DNA of 64,000 nucleotides from JADMIH01 sp036399775. GTDB lineage: Bacteria > Chloroflexota > Chloroflexia > QHBQ01 > JADMIH01. Within the stretch, counting starts at the first letter, position 1; every line of letters begins with the position of its first letter. This document shows positions 33,284 to 43,074 of this stretch, piece by piece. The notes under the pieces were generated by a model. That model made no database searches and was not told the origin of the DNA. It saw nothing but the letters and a program-made list of their open reading frames with translations. Position numbers and translations under genes: made by a program. Where the stretch lies: contig DASWMJ010000010.1 of NCBI GenBank assembly GCA_036399775.1, positions 1 through 64,000 on the forward strand, written 5' to 3'.

Positions 33284-34837
33284 CTACCGCCCTCCAATCT
33301 TTGCCCCGCCGTGTATCGCTATCGCGCTCATCTTGGGCACAGCTAGCGTGACCCGGCCATTTTTGTCCAGCGTTAGGCTCGGCCCTGTGCAGGTCTTCCC
33401 GTCGGGGGACAACTCGCCTCTTGTTACGTCGCAGTAGCTACCGGCGGGCATGCCCGTCTGGAAGGTGTTCTTCACCTCAGACTCCTGTCGGTTGATGATG
33501 ACGAAGCCCAGATCGCCGCGCCCAAAGGCGATGGCGTTGTCGCCGTTGGTCCACCAGTTCGTGACCTCGAAGCGGGGCGCGGTGTAGTTGCGAAAGCCCA
33601 CCATGCCCGCGATTTCGGGGCGGCGATGCTCGCAGACCCAGGTCTCGTCGCCACAGTCCGGCACGCCGTTCGAGTAGACCGGCATGGTAGTCCCGTCAGG
33701 GTTGGCGGGCGGCCCCTGGTCCGAGTTGTCGAAGTTGTAGCTCGACATCACCTGCGGGTAGCCGTAGGGCCAGCCCAGCATGTAGACGTTCGCCAGGTTG
33801 TACAGAGCGCCGTCCTTGAAGGTCAATACGTCGCCCCCCGCGCCGTGCCCGCGCTGGTTGTCGTGGTTGTCGGTGAAGACGATCGCCAGGTCGCTCGGTA
33901 TGAAGCTGCCCGTTAGCGCGAACTCTTCCATGCCGGGCAACTGGCCGAAGCGGAAGTTGGGGCCGATGCGGGTGCTGTATTTGAACTCGCTCACGTCGCC
34001 GTTGGTGAAATACTCGCTGGCCCGGATCGGCTCGCCGGACGCTTCGATCACTTCCTGGTAGATGTAGGGCTTGCCGCCGCTCGTTTTGTCCTTGAGCTTG
34101 CCCAGGATCGTCCCCAGCTCTTTGGCGTCTATGTGCTTGCTCGCGTCTATGCGGAAGCCCGCCACGCCCAGGCCCACCATGTCGTTCAAATAAGCAGCGA
34201 TGCGGTCCTGCACCTTACTCGACCCGGTATCGAGGTCGGCCAGGTTTACCAGTTCGCAGTTCTGCACCTCCGCGCGGTCCCTATAGTTGAATATATCGTC
34301 GCTCTTGCCGGTAAGCCCGCAGTGGTGGAAGTCTTTCTCTTCGTAAAGGCCGGGGTAGTTGTAGTGGGTGAAGGGCGAGCCTGCTATGCCAGTGCCGCCG
34401 TCCATGCCCGACATATGGTTTATCACCGCGTCCACATAGATGTCTACGCCCACCGCCTTGCACCGGCTGACCATGTCGGCGAACTCGGCGCGGGTGCCGC
34501 TTCGGCTCTCCAGGCGGTAGCTGACGGGCTGGTATCGCTCCCACCAGGGGTTGTTGTCGGCGACGATGTGCTCCTGGGGCGGCGAGACCTGCACCGCCGA
34601 GTAACCCTTCGGACCCAGGAAATTCTCGCATTCCTGGGCGATGTCGGGCCACCTCCACTCGAACAGGTGGACGAAGACGGTGCGCGGGCCTGCGGTTGAA
34701 TTGGCGAGCGGTCCGGGGAATGGATCGGTGGGTCGCCTGAAGGTCAGCGCCGCAGCAAGGACCAACGCGAGCGCCAGGACGAGCACCAGCGCTATGACGA
34801 TCGCCCCACGCCCGGTGAGAAACGAAGGAGCCTTCAT
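33284..34837 (-). CDS. Secreted alpha-amylase (GH13)
   Basis: A 517-aa protein starting at ATG 34837, placed by GGGAGGAAGTT just before it (an ATG eight codons upstream lacks an SD). A signal/anchor segment (9-35) precedes the GH13 barrel. Motifs: VDAVINHMSG (region I), GFRIDASKHI (nucleophile Asp), YIYQEVIE (acid/base Glu) and VFTDNHDNQRG (third Asp). VQVSPPQEH and NPWWERYQPVSY are typical of the animal-like/actinobacterial amylase subgroup. The C-terminal beta-domain is included. All catalytic residues are present. Hydrolyses starch-type alpha-1,4-glucans outside the cell. Confidence 0.95.
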   Translation of the reverse strand: MKAPSFLTGRGAIVIALVLVLALALVLAAALTFRRPTDPFPGPLANSTAGPRTVFVHLFEWRWPDIAQECENFLGPKGYSAVQVSPPQEHIVADNNPWWERYQPVSYRLESRSGTRAEFADMVSRCKAVGVDIYVDAVINHMSGMDGGTGIAGSPFTHYNYPGLYEEKDFHHCGLTGKSDDIFNYRDRAEVQNCELVNLADLDTGSSKVQDRIAAYLNDMVGLGVAGFRIDASKHIDAKELGTILGKLKDKTSGGKPYIYQEVIEASGEPIRASEYFTNGDVSEFKYSTRIGPNFRFGQLPGMEEFALTGSFIPSDLAIVFTDNHDNQRGHGAGGDVLTFKDGALYNLANVYMLGWPYGYPQVMSSYNFDNSDQGPPANPDGTTMPVYSNGVPDCGDETWVCEHRRPEIAGMVGFRNYTAPRFEVTNWWTNGDNAIAFGRGDLGFVIINRQESEVKNTFQTGMPAGSYCDVTRGELSPDGKTCTGPSLTLDKNGRVTLAVPKMSAIAIHGGAKIGGR

Positions 34838-35008
34838 AACTTCCTCCCTTATCCGCATCAACCTCTCTGAATGCTTGCGTGCTGCTTGAATGCAAGATTG
34901 GTACCCTAGATTACAAGAGAGATTCGTTTATCTTTTTCTGAACCTTTGCCGTATGCAGCCAGTGTTAAGACTAGGCGAATAGAGGCAGGAGGAGAATAGG
35001 AGGCCATC

Positions 35009-36046
35009 ATGGAAGGGCGCTCTCCGGTTAGATTGCATGTTCCTGTTGCATTGGTGTTCATGCTATGTGCGCTTACTTTGGTAGGCTGTGCCGGTGCGCC
35101 AAAAGATAATGAAGACTCCACGCCTACGCCCCTGCCCCCCGTAGCAACGCCCACGGTTGATGTAGACCGCGCCCGCCAGGCATTTGAGGCGGGCGGCGAG
35201 TTGTCCTATGAAGAAGTTATCGCTCTGCGACAGGAGATCGTCGGCCCTGCGGATTACATGGACATCAAGGACTTCGATAAGTTTTACGAAGAACAGGAAA
35301 AGTATTGGAAGCGCGACGCTGATTTCGGAACCAGGCTCGAAAGGTGCAAGCTGAAGCAAACCACCGGCTGGGTTGCCGGGTCGTGGAAAGAATACGATAA
35401 GAACCACAAACCCATCCCCGATAAGAATGGGCTTGCCGTATACCTGTACAATCCGTTTTACGGACTTGGTAAAGAGCTGACTGGTAGGCCGGAGATGTAC
35501 CTGGTTTACCTGTCTGATAGCAAGGTTGCCACGCTGAAATACGGCCAGCGAATAGAGTTTAGAGGGAACCTTCTGCTCGTGGATGGGCAGGAAGCGGTGC
35601 AGAACTGGCAGTACGGTCTACTTGAAGACGAACCGGCAGTACCCCCACCTACGGACGATGAGCTAAAGGACTTGCGCATTATCCTTGATAGGGATATGTG
35701 CTTCGGCACATGCCCGGACTACAACCTCGCAGTAGATGCGAATGGTACAGTAATATTTGAGGGCCGCCACTACACTAAAGAAAGCAGAGGGAGCGCGACC
35801 ATTGATAAGAGTAAGCTCGTTGAGCTTGCGGCAGAGATCAAAAAGGCGGATTTCTTCAGCCTGGAAGATTCGTACACGGCGCGGGTCACCGACAATCCCA
35901 CATACATGCTTGAGGTACAGATGGGCGGGAAAAGCAAACGAGTTGTAAGTTATGCGACGCGCCCCCGGCGGCTCGAACTGTTGATGAACAGGATAGACCA
36001 GATCGTGGATTCAAAGGTGTGGATAGGTGATGAGAAAGATCCGTGA
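35009..36046 (+). CDS. DUF6438-type lipoprotein
   Basis: A 345-aa protein; GGAGGCC precedes the ATG. The lipoprotein signal ends LCALTLVGC (Cys 27). Residues 55-210 are an unrecognised soluble region. The C-terminal ~115 residues begin LRIILDRDMCFGTCPDYNLAVDANGTVIFEG and continue to ADFFSLEDSYTARVTDNP, the pattern of DUF6438 (CFGxCPxY, a two-cysteine loop). The function of this domain is unknown. The gene stands alone between opposing neighbours. Confidence 0.8.
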   Translation: MEGRSPVRLHVPVALVFMLCALTLVGCAGAPKDNEDSTPTPLPPVATPTVDVDRARQAFEAGGELSYEEVIALRQEIVGPADYMDIKDFDKFYEEQEKYWKRDADFGTRLERCKLKQTTGWVAGSWKEYDKNHKPIPDKNGLAVYLYNPFYGLGKELTGRPEMYLVYLSDSKVATLKYGQRIEFRGNLLLVDGQEAVQNWQYGLLEDEPAVPPPTDDELKDLRIILDRDMCFGTCPDYNLAVDANGTVIFEGRHYTKESRGSATIDKSKLVELAAEIKKADFFSLEDSYTARVTDNPTYMLEVQMGGKSKRVVSYATRPRRLELLMNRIDQIVDSKVWIGDEKDP

Positions 36047-36053
36047 GAGGCGA

Positions 36054-36077
36054 GGGGTTAGGGGTTAGGGGTTAGTG
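36054..36077. repeat. Short GGGTTAG heptamer run
   Basis: About three copies of GGGTTAG right after the DUF6438 gene. The same word makes up the array at 18300-18350. Confidence 0.75.
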
Positions 36078-36158
36078 AGTGCAAAATGATTCCTCGGCTG
36101 GGCGTCTGTCTTATAATGTAGCGAATACTTCACGTCGTATCCAGCCCAGGAGACTCCT

Positions 36159-37541
36159 ATGCTCGCGGACGCCCTCAACCATGCTCAAGCGAACCGAGAA
36201 CGCTACCTCGCACAACTTATAGACTTCTTACGCATCCCCAGCATCAGCACCCTATCGGAGCACAAGCCCGACATCGAGAGGGCCGCGCGGTGGCTGGGGG
36301 CGGACATGTGGCGGGCGGGGCTTGAGCGTGTCCAGGTGATGCCCACCGCAGGCAACCCCGTCGTGTACGGCCAATGGCTCCACGCGGGAGAGGGCGCGCC
36401 TACCATCCTTATCTATGGGCATTACGACGTGCAGCCCGTAGACCCTATCAGCCTGTGGGACTCGCCGCCCTTCGAGGCGCAGATACGCGACGGCCTCATA
36501 TACGCACGCGGCGCGAGCGACAACAAGGCGCAGATGTTCTCCCATATCAAGGCCATCGAGTCAATGCTGTCCGCATGCGGCTCGCTGCCCGTAAACGTCA
36601 AGCTCTGTTTCGACGGCGAGGAAGAGGTAGGCTCGCCCAACCTTGAGCCGTTCGTCAGGACGCATACGGAGCTGCTGGCGGCTGACGCGGTGGTTATCTC
36701 CGACGGCCCTATGATAGGGGAAGGCCAGCCTTCGATAGACTACGCCCTGCGCGGCATAGTCACGGTGGAGATGCGCATAACAGGCCCGCGCCGCGACCTC
36801 CATTCGGGCAGCTACGGCGGTTCCGTACACAACCCCGCGCAGGTCGTGGCCGAGATCGTCGCGGCCCTGCACGATAAGGACGGCAGAGTAACCGTGCCAG
36901 GCTTCTACGACCGGGTAACGCCTCTCTCGGAAGAAGAGCGGGAATTGCTAAGCCGCGTGCCGTACACTCAAGAGCAGTGGCAGGCGGAAACGGGTGTCGC
37001 GGTCCCCTGGGGCGAGCCTGAGTACAGCATCTTCGAGCGCATGACCGCCCGCCCGACCCTGGAAGTGAACGGCATGTGGGGAGGGTTCACCGGGGAGGGC
37101 TTCAAGACGATTATCCCACGCGAGGCAGGTGCCAAAATCAGCATGAGGCTCGTAGCCGCGCAAGACCCGCAAGAGATAGCCCAGCTTTTCACCGATTTCG
37201 TGAAACGCCTGGCACCACAAACCGTGCAGGTAGACGTAATTACCACAGCAGGGGCAGCAGCCGCCGTCACGCCCTATAACTCGCGGTGGATACGAGCGGC
37301 AGCCAGGGCATACCAGGCTGTATGGAGTTTACCCGCTGTGCTGGGCAGAGGCGGCGGCTCCCTCCCCATAGTCGCCACCTTCCAGAAAGAGTTAAATGCC
37401 CCCTTCGTGCTAATGCCCTTCGGCCTCGACGACAACCGCCACTCCCCCAACGAGCACTACCACATAGACTACTTCTATCGCGGCATAGAAACGGCGATAC
37501 ATTACCAGCATTTTCTGCTGGATGAAGGGGGCGATGCGTGA
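36159..37541 (+). CDS. M20 family dipeptidase
   Basis: A 460-aa zinc peptidase; AGGAG precedes the ATG. Metal-site motifs are GHYDVQPVDP (first His and Asp), ARGASDNKAQ (bridging Asp), FDGEEEVGSPN (catalytic Glu-Glu) and, at the C-terminus, PFGLDDNRHSPNEHYHIDYF (last His). The lid/dimerisation domain (about 190-330) is complete. Closest to carnosinase/PepV-like dipeptidases by motif spacing. No signal peptide, so cytoplasmic. Monocistronic by context. Confidence 0.95.
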   Translation: MLADALNHAQANRERYLAQLIDFLRIPSISTLSEHKPDIERAARWLGADMWRAGLERVQVMPTAGNPVVYGQWLHAGEGAPTILIYGHYDVQPVDPISLWDSPPFEAQIRDGLIYARGASDNKAQMFSHIKAIESMLSACGSLPVNVKLCFDGEEEVGSPNLEPFVRTHTELLAADAVVISDGPMIGEGQPSIDYALRGIVTVEMRITGPRRDLHSGSYGGSVHNPAQVVAEIVAALHDKDGRVTVPGFYDRVTPLSEEERELLSRVPYTQEQWQAETGVAVPWGEPEYSIFERMTARPTLEVNGMWGGFTGEGFKTIIPREAGAKISMRLVAAQDPQEIAQLFTDFVKRLAPQTVQVDVITTAGAAAAVTPYNSRWIRAAARAYQAVWSLPAVLGRGGGSLPIVATFQKELNAPFVLMPFGLDDNRHSPNEHYHIDYFYRGIETAIHYQHFLLDEGGDA

Positions 37542-37553
37542 AACGTGATTATT

Positions 37554-37632
37554 GAACCACAAAGACACAAAGAGCACAAAGTTCGCTAAGGTTTTGTTTG
37601 GGATTGCGATTTACGTTTTACGTTTTACGCTT
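37554..37632. repeat. CACAAAGA and ACGTTTTACG quasi-repeats
   Basis: AACCACAAAGACACAAAGAGCACAAAG, a degenerate period-8/9 repeat, is followed by TTTACGTTTTACGTTTTACGC. The latter overlaps the last codons of the FHA gene on the other strand. Confidence 0.7.
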
Positions 37633-38326
37633 CAATCTGGAAGGTAAGCTCCATCTTGCCGAGGGAGATGCGGTCGCCCGGACGCAGGGGCTGTAGCGTG
37701 TATGGGGGTATGCGCTGGCCGTTGACCACGCTGCCGTTCACCGAGCCGAGGTCTTCCAGGTAGAGTTGGTCGCCCGTGCGCGTCAGGCGGAAGTGGCGGC
37801 GCGACACGCCCAGGTCAAGCCCCCCATACGGCCCCAGGTCAACGTCAGGATAGCTGTTGCTCTGCGGGTCCGAGCGGCCCACAATAAGCTCAGGGCGGGC
37901 GGGCAAAGGTATAGTGGCGGGGGGAGGGGGCGAAGTTACGACCAGAGAGGCCGACAACTGGCGAGATGGCGCGGGTGTGGTGGAAGCAGGCACGGGCGCG
38001 TTGGAATAGCCATTCATGGGTGCGGAGGAATATGAAGGTGGGGCGGGTACGGGTTGGGACGCCTGGCGCGTGGTAGAAGGAGTCACCGGCGGCCCATAAG
38101 CGGCAGGGGCCAACAGCGACGCCCCGCAGTTGTCGCAGAAAGCCTCCCCAGGCAGCGCCGCCTCATTGCATACGGGGCAGGCCACCGATCCCATAGGGGA
38201 CGCGCTCCCCTGTGCCCCGGCGACCGCCTGTGGCTGGCCCTGGCCCCTCAACGGCGTCCCACAGGCATCACAGAACGACACCCCATCGGGCAATTCAACG
38301 CTACAGTTCGGACAGTAAATAGCCAT
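37625..38326 (-). CDS. Zinc-ribbon and FHA domain protein
   Basis: A 233-aa protein; GGAGGAAAG precedes the ATG. Two zinc ribbons (CPNCSVELPDGVSFCDACG, 5-23, and CPVCNEAALPGEAFCDNCG, 49-67) are followed by a Pro/Ser linker (70-135). An FHA domain (about 140-233) has ELIVGRSDPQSN, GVSRRHFRL (the GxSRxH phosphothreonine-binding core) and LGSVNGSVVNGQ. It should bind phosphothreonine peptides made by a Ser/Thr kinase. It is downstream of a VWA gene on the same strand; FHA-VWA pairs are common in Ser/Thr-kinase signalling loci. Confidence 0.92.
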   Translation of the reverse strand: MAIYCPNCSVELPDGVSFCDACGTPLRGQGQPQAVAGAQGSASPMGSVACPVCNEAALPGEAFCDNCGASLLAPAAYGPPVTPSTTRQASQPVPAPPSYSSAPMNGYSNAPVPASTTPAPSRQLSASLVVTSPPPPATIPLPARPELIVGRSDPQSNSYPDVDLGPYGGLDLGVSRRHFRLTRTGDQLYLEDLGSVNGSVVNGQRIPPYTLQPLRPGDRISLGKMELTFQIEA

Positions 38327-38344
38327 CTTTCCTCCGGGTTACGC

Positions 38345-38381
38345 GAGACGTGATGCGTATTGCGTATTGCGTATTGCGTAA
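38345..38381. repeat. CGTATTG heptamer run
   Basis: Four copies of GCGTATT between the VWA and FHA genes. The word recurs at 14640-14655 and 62751-62785. Confidence 0.75.
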
Positions 38382-39671
38382 TTACTTAGCGACGTTGTCG
38401 AGGCGGACCGTCTTGCCGCTCTCGAAACGGATCGTCTTGCGGCCTTCTGATGTCATGACCCGGCCTTTTTCGAGGTTGGCAAGCTCCTCCTGGATGGTGG
38501 CGGCAAGCTCGGTGTCGCCCTGGTTCAGCAGGTGGGTCATCGCGCCGCGCAGCTTCTGGGTGGCGGCTGGGATGTTGCCCGCTTCCAGGTCTTCCAGGGC
38601 GCGGGTTTGCAGCTTGAACGCAGTCACCTTCTCCACAAGGTTCATTACGTGCGGGTTGGGGGGCGGCACCGTCGAAGGGTCATGGGCGTAGGTAAGCAGC
38701 ACGTCCAGCCCCGCCTGCTGCCGCGCCATGCCTTGCTGGGGCACGTCGTATTCTACCTCTACCTGCGCTACGCGGTATGAGCCGGCCGGGCGCGAAGGCA
38801 CCACGAACTCCACTATTAAAGTCTGGCCGTGCCCGCGCTCTATCTCGCCCAGGACTGCTCCCAGGCCCTGCTCGCCCATGCGCTCGGCGTGCAAGCGACT
38901 GATGAGTGGGTGGGCGCGATAAATACTGCGAACGTCTATACCCAGCGCGGGGCGCACCCGCAACGAGGCACGCTGCAATGCGACTGACTGCATCTGCTGT
39001 ATGGTGCGCGCAAAGTGGGTGCGTATCCGGTCGGGGGAGGCGATGTAGTCGGCCTCGCCACCGCTGCGCTGCCCGATCTCCTGCATCAGCTTGTCGTTCC
39101 AGTCTTTGCCTATACCCAGGGCGGTGATCGGTATGCCCAGGCGTGCCGCGTTATCGGTCTGTTCCAGGCACTTCTTCTCTTTCTCCGTTATACCGTCCGT
39201 GAGCAGCACCAGCCGGTTGACACCTCCGCCGGCACCCTGCGCCCCAACGCCGACGGGCATTTGCTTGCGAAGCTCGACAAGCCCGGCCTCCATCGCCGGG
39301 GCCATGTTGGTGCCCCCACCCGATGTGAGGCGTGATATACGCGCCTTCAAGTCGTTGCGGCGGTGCTCATCGCCCACCTGTTGCGAAGGAAAAGCTACCT
39401 CGGTCTTGTTGTTGAATAAGATGACGGAGATATAGTCTTGCGGCTGGAGCATATCAATCACCAGCATGGTAGCGTCGCGCAGGCTCTCGATCTTAGAGCC
39501 GCCCATAGAGCCGCTGTGGTCGAGCGCCAGGCAGAGGTTGAGAGGCAGCGTGACGTTTGACAAAGTCTCCGCGGGCCGCAATTCCAGCAGGCAATAGACC
39601 AACTGCGAAACGTTCATCACAGGCACGATGGGCCGCGATAAAGTAGATTGTATGCTCAATTCCCCTGCCAT
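38382..39671 (-). CDS. VWA domain protein
   Basis: A 429-aa protein. The ATG at 39671 is preceded by TTGGAG; a TTG four codons upstream lacks an SD. The VWA domain (about 35-215) has a complete MIDAS: CLALDHSGSMGG (DxSxS), SGGGTNMAPA (Thr) and VLLTDGITE (Asp). Vault-like beta regions follow, then a C-terminal helical part (LEDLEAGNIPAATQKLRGAM). No signal peptide. It probably serves as a protein-assembly module with the FHA protein downstream (55 nt, heptamer repeats in between). Confidence 0.9.
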   Translation of the reverse strand: MAGELSIQSTLSRPIVPVMNVSQLVYCLLELRPAETLSNVTLPLNLCLALDHSGSMGGSKIESLRDATMLVIDMLQPQDYISVILFNNKTEVAFPSQQVGDEHRRNDLKARISRLTSGGGTNMAPAMEAGLVELRKQMPVGVGAQGAGGGVNRLVLLTDGITEKEKKCLEQTDNAARLGIPITALGIGKDWNDKLMQEIGQRSGGEADYIASPDRIRTHFARTIQQMQSVALQRASLRVRPALGIDVRSIYRAHPLISRLHAERMGEQGLGAVLGEIERGHGQTLIVEFVVPSRPAGSYRVAQVEVEYDVPQQGMARQQAGLDVLLTYAHDPSTVPPPNPHVMNLVEKVTAFKLQTRALEDLEAGNIPAATQKLRGAMTHLLNQGDTELAATIQEELANLEKGRVMTSEGRKTIRFESGKTVRLDNVAK

Positions 39672-39685
39672 GTAGTGCTCCAAGA

Positions 39686-39857
39686 AGTTAGAAGTCAGAA
39701 GTCAGAAGTCAGAAGTCAGAAAATAGCTTGTTAAGTAATCTGCCTAACCATTATAGACTACGAAGAAGAAGCTTCAAAGTTGCATTCGCGTGTGGGTCTC
39801 TAACTTCTGATTTCTGATTTCTGATTTCTGATTTCTGATTTCTGATTTCTGACTTCT
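39686..39857. repeat. AGAAGTC / CTGATTT heptamer arrays, facing
   Basis: Five copies of AGAAGTC (about 39686-39721) and, 75 nt later, about seven copies of CTGATTT / CTGACTT (about 39800-39857). The two words are largely complementary, so the blocks can pair. They lie between the VWA gene and the small glycine-rich protein. Confidence 0.85.
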
Positions 39858-39941
39858 TGGAACTATCTCCAGGCGAACTGCGTATACAAGATACCGCAGA
39901 TCGTGGTACAACTTCTATACACTCTAAAAGGAGCTATTATC

Positions 39942-40223
39942 ATGGAGGATAAAGATAGAGAGCGGAACGAGCAATTTGGGGGTATGGCGGGCCTGGGCGC
40001 AGGGGTGATGGTGGGCGCGCGGATAGGCACCGCGCTCATTCCCGTTCCGTTGGTCGGCACTTTCGTTGGCGGACTGCTCGGCGGGGTCCTGGGCAGCGCG
40101 GTGGGGCAGCGCGTGGGCGCAGCCGCTCTGAGTGGTGTCAATGCCTTCTTAGATAGCCTGGCGGCACCCACTCCTGCACACGAGGAGCATCATGCCGAGC
40201 CGGAGGACAGCACGGGGTCCTGA
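39942..40223 (+). CDS. Small glycine-rich membrane protein
   Basis: A 93-aa protein; AAAAGGAG precedes the ATG at 39942. A polar start (MEDKDRERNEQFG) is followed by a glycine-zipper-like hydrophobic region (about 14-62: GLGAGVMVGARIGTALIPVPLVGTFVGGLLGGVLGSAVGQRVG) that may span the membrane twice, then a polar His/Glu tail. Role unknown. Confidence 0.65.
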   Translation: MEDKDRERNEQFGGMAGLGAGVMVGARIGTALIPVPLVGTFVGGLLGGVLGSAVGQRVGAAALSGVNAFLDSLAAPTPAHEEHHAEPEDSTGS

Positions 40224-40367
40224 ACAGGCTGAATAGAATAGGCCGGTCCTACACCTGCGTTTTGTGGAAAGGCCAGGGGCGCGCTCATGCCAGGCGAGAG
40301 GGGCTTTGCTCTCTAAATGGCTGTGCCTTGCTTTGAGCTACCTGGCCGAACGGCTGAGGCTGTGATA

Positions 40368-41507
40368 CTAAGGCGTGTCCTGGTCCGCCGGTGCGGTGAC
40401 GGCGGGCATGGCAGGCATGTAAGGCTCGGTCTCTACCATCACTTCCTGGCTGTAGTCCATACTGTCGCCAAACTGCGGTGAGGCAGACTCGACCTGCACG
40501 AAGAGGTCTTTGCGATTCTCCCCAGCGCCCTGGAGCACGTAGAGGAAGCCCCGCAACTCTCCATCTCCCGGCACCTTCCACGTGCTCCAAGCGAGTGGGT
40601 CCTCGGCCTTTCCTGCCTGGCGCGTCCAGCCCGCTTTCTCCAATTGGCCCGCGAAGTGCGCCTCTAACGCGGCAACGCTCTGTTCCGTCTCGGCTGTAGC
40701 CCTCGAGCTAAAGTGGCTTGAGCCGCCACTGCCCCCGGACAAACTGATCGCCACACCTTCCGGCGCGGAGAGCCTGGGCAAAGTCAGGCTAGCTGGGGGA
40801 CTGATGCGTGCCCTACCGCCACACGGGCCGAAGCCCTGCCGGACTAAATGTATCTGGACGTCGTTAGGCGCGTTCGTCCGGGGCCGAATAGTTATGCTCA
40901 CCGAGCCATCGCCCGCATCCTGGCAGAAATTGAGGTTGCCAAAACCGGGATCACTTCCCAATCCAGGCTCAAAGGACTCGCTCCCCTCTACGGAGGAAGG
41001 TAGGTCCATCTGGAAACCACCTGTAAACCTGTAGAAGTCATGCGTATCGGCTTTCCACCCCTGCCTGGTTATCTCACCCTCGTAGAACTTGCTGACCTGT
41101 TCCACTGTGCCGGGAGCATCCACCACTACGTCCCAGCCGGTGCCCTGGCCCCCGTCGTTGTGTACCGCGCTACCCACCAGCCGCCCACCCTGCGGCACCT
41201 TCAACTTGAGTGGGAGGTCACCAGGTAGAGCGCCGGGCAGCAGTTCGACACTTTGCGGCTCCTCGCTCATTACGGAATAAGAGGCCGCTATCAGCCTCCC
41301 CGCCAATTCACGCACGTCGGCGTCGCTTGCCTGCTTCTCTTGCTGTCCGTTTTGGGCCTGGTCCGGCTGCTCGCTCTGCACCGCCTGTATCTCCCTGGGC
41401 CTGGGCAATATAGACGGGAGCGCAATCGTCCCAAGAACGAGCACGCCTACTATCACGGCAGCTATACCGAGGCTAATCAGCCACCATTTTCGTCGCGTAA
41501 CAGACAT
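40368..41507 (-). CDS. Membrane-anchored secreted protein of unknown function
   Basis: A 379-aa protein; GAGGAGG precedes the ATG. One membrane segment (about 10-34, LISLGIAAVIVGVLVLGTIALP), a Gln-rich linker, then two similar soluble regions. In each, a phrase of the type EQVSKFYEGEITRQGWKAD (about 145) or QSVAALEAHFAGQLEKAGWTRQ (about 290) is followed by a strand-rich stretch. These look like a duplicated fold with a helix ending in GW. No named family is recognised. 41508-41774 upstream shows no gene. Confidence 0.65.
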   Translation of the reverse strand: MSVTRRKWWLISLGIAAVIVGVLVLGTIALPSILPRPREIQAVQSEQPDQAQNGQQEKQASDADVRELAGRLIAASYSVMSEEPQSVELLPGALPGDLPLKLKVPQGGRLVGSAVHNDGGQGTGWDVVVDAPGTVEQVSKFYEGEITRQGWKADTHDFYRFTGGFQMDLPSSVEGSESFEPGLGSDPGFGNLNFCQDAGDGSVSITIRPRTNAPNDVQIHLVRQGFGPCGGRARISPPASLTLPRLSAPEGVAISLSGGSGGSSHFSSRATAETEQSVAALEAHFAGQLEKAGWTRQAGKAEDPLAWSTWKVPGDGELRGFLYVLQGAGENRKDLFVQVESASPQFGDSMDYSQEVMVETEPYMPAMPAVTAPADQDTP

Positions 41508-41774
41508 AATAGACCTCCTCGTGCGGTTGCTTTGGTCTTCTCGGTCCTAAGATAGATGCAATTTTGTGCGGGCACCAAGCCATAGCCATAGAAAGGTTTC
41601 CAGTCTCAATTTTACCTCAAATTATATCATCCTCTCCTACGTAGCTTGCAGTACCAAACTCCCATAGCTCAGACCCGCCATGCGTGCTATTCTTCAATAG
41701 AATAACAACTGCCCTTGTAATATACAAGCTGATTTACTTCAGTTGGAAGTCTAATAACCATAGGAGGCATCTTA

Positions 41775-43055
41775 TTGCCCGAAGCTAATGTTACTGTTTC
41801 ACAAGAGAAGCAAAGTAATTTGCGACGGTGCCCGGAGTGCCAGAATGAGATACCCCTAAGTCCCGGCTACACTGTTTGGTGCGATGCTTGCAACTGGAAC
41901 GTGTTGGCCGACTGGAAAGAACGGCCTGAAACCGTCTTTGAAGAATTCTACCTCAAGGCTAGCCGGAGAGTGGGCGAGCACGTATTCAAGAGGATGGCCC
42001 GTGCTAAGGAGTTACAGCCGTCGCTTACTGTTTCAAAACTTCTAGCCCTCCTCATTGCCGCTTCGGTGCATTGTTTTACGCTGTTGGTTGCCTTGTTTGG
42101 TATTTCCCTCATAAATACGATAAATACATCGAATGGGAATAACATCTTCTTTTCGGGTGTGGGTATAGGGTTTATCATCCTGGCGTTCTGTATGCGGCCG
42201 CGCGTAAATAGAGTGCCACAGCGAAACGTCGTATCCAGGGAGCACTTTCCTACTCTGTACAAGCTGGCCGATGAAGTAGCAGCCAAACTTGGCACCAAAC
42301 GGGTAGACCTGATCCTGATCAATACCGAATTTAACGCCTCATTCTACAGGGCAGGATGGATACCGAAGAATGTTCTTTGCATCGGTATGCCTCTCTTGCA
42401 AATATTGGCCCCGCAGGAGCGTGTGGCGCTGATTGGGCATGAGCTTGCCCACAGCGCAAACGGCGATTGGTCGCGCAGCTTCTTCGTAGGGAGCGCGATA
42501 GACTCACTCACGACCTGGCGCGATATATTCCCACGCGAAGGGGTGTTTGTGCTGATTACGTTGCCCATTTCCCTGTTTCTGTTTGAGCTTCCGAAGCTAG
42601 TAATTTACCTGTTGGTGCATCTGCTGATGAGCGATTCGCAGAGGGCTGAGTATTTAGCCGATCACATGGCATCGAGAGCGGGAGGTACAAGCGCCGCGCT
42701 ATCTACCCTGCGTAAGCTTCACATGACCGGCTCAATGATGCGGGCGTTAGATCGCTTCTACGAGATGGGCGGTAAGGCCGGTATTTCAGAAGTCCTGCGG
42801 CGCAGCGTGGAAGCTATGCCTTCGCGTGAGTTGGAGCGTATCTCAAGGATGGAGAGGTTGGTTGCCGCCAGGCTCGATGCTACGCACCCTCCTACAGTCT
42901 ATAGGATGGAGCTTCTGAAGGCACGTCCCGTTACTCAGCCCGAAGTAGCCATCTCGGACTGCGATAACCAGGAGCTTGAACGAGAACTTTCCGGGATCAT
43001 GCCGGAAATAGAGGAGGAGATGCTTGGGGAATACAGGAGCAGGATGGGCTACTAA
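41775..43055 (+). CDS. M48 family metalloprotease with zinc ribbon
   Basis: A 426-aa protein starting at TTG 41775, well placed after TAGGAGG. A zinc ribbon (RCPECQNEIPL...WCDACNW, about 15-42) precedes two membrane segments (about 93-118 and 122-138). The catalytic region has ALIGHELAHSANGD (zinc ligands H222 and H226, catalytic E223) and the third ligand E292 in SQRAEYLADHMASRAG. This is the Ste24/HtpX build, acting at the membrane in protein quality control. The fused zinc ribbon is less usual. The gene converges with the RibD-like reductase. Confidence 0.9.
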   Translation: MPEANVTVSQEKQSNLRRCPECQNEIPLSPGYTVWCDACNWNVLADWKERPETVFEEFYLKASRRVGEHVFKRMARAKELQPSLTVSKLLALLIAASVHCFTLLVALFGISLINTINTSNGNNIFFSGVGIGFIILAFCMRPRVNRVPQRNVVSREHFPTLYKLADEVAAKLGTKRVDLILINTEFNASFYRAGWIPKNVLCIGMPLLQILAPQERVALIGHELAHSANGDWSRSFFVGSAIDSLTTWRDIFPREGVFVLITLPISLFLFELPKLVIYLLVHLLMSDSQRAEYLADHMASRAGGTSAALSTLRKLHMTGSMMRALDRFYEMGGKAGISEVLRRSVEAMPSRELERISRMERLVAARLDATHPPTVYRMELLKARPVTQPEVAISDCDNQELERELSGIMPEIEEEMLGEYRSRMGY

Positions 43056-43074
43056 GTTAAGGCAGCCTTATGCC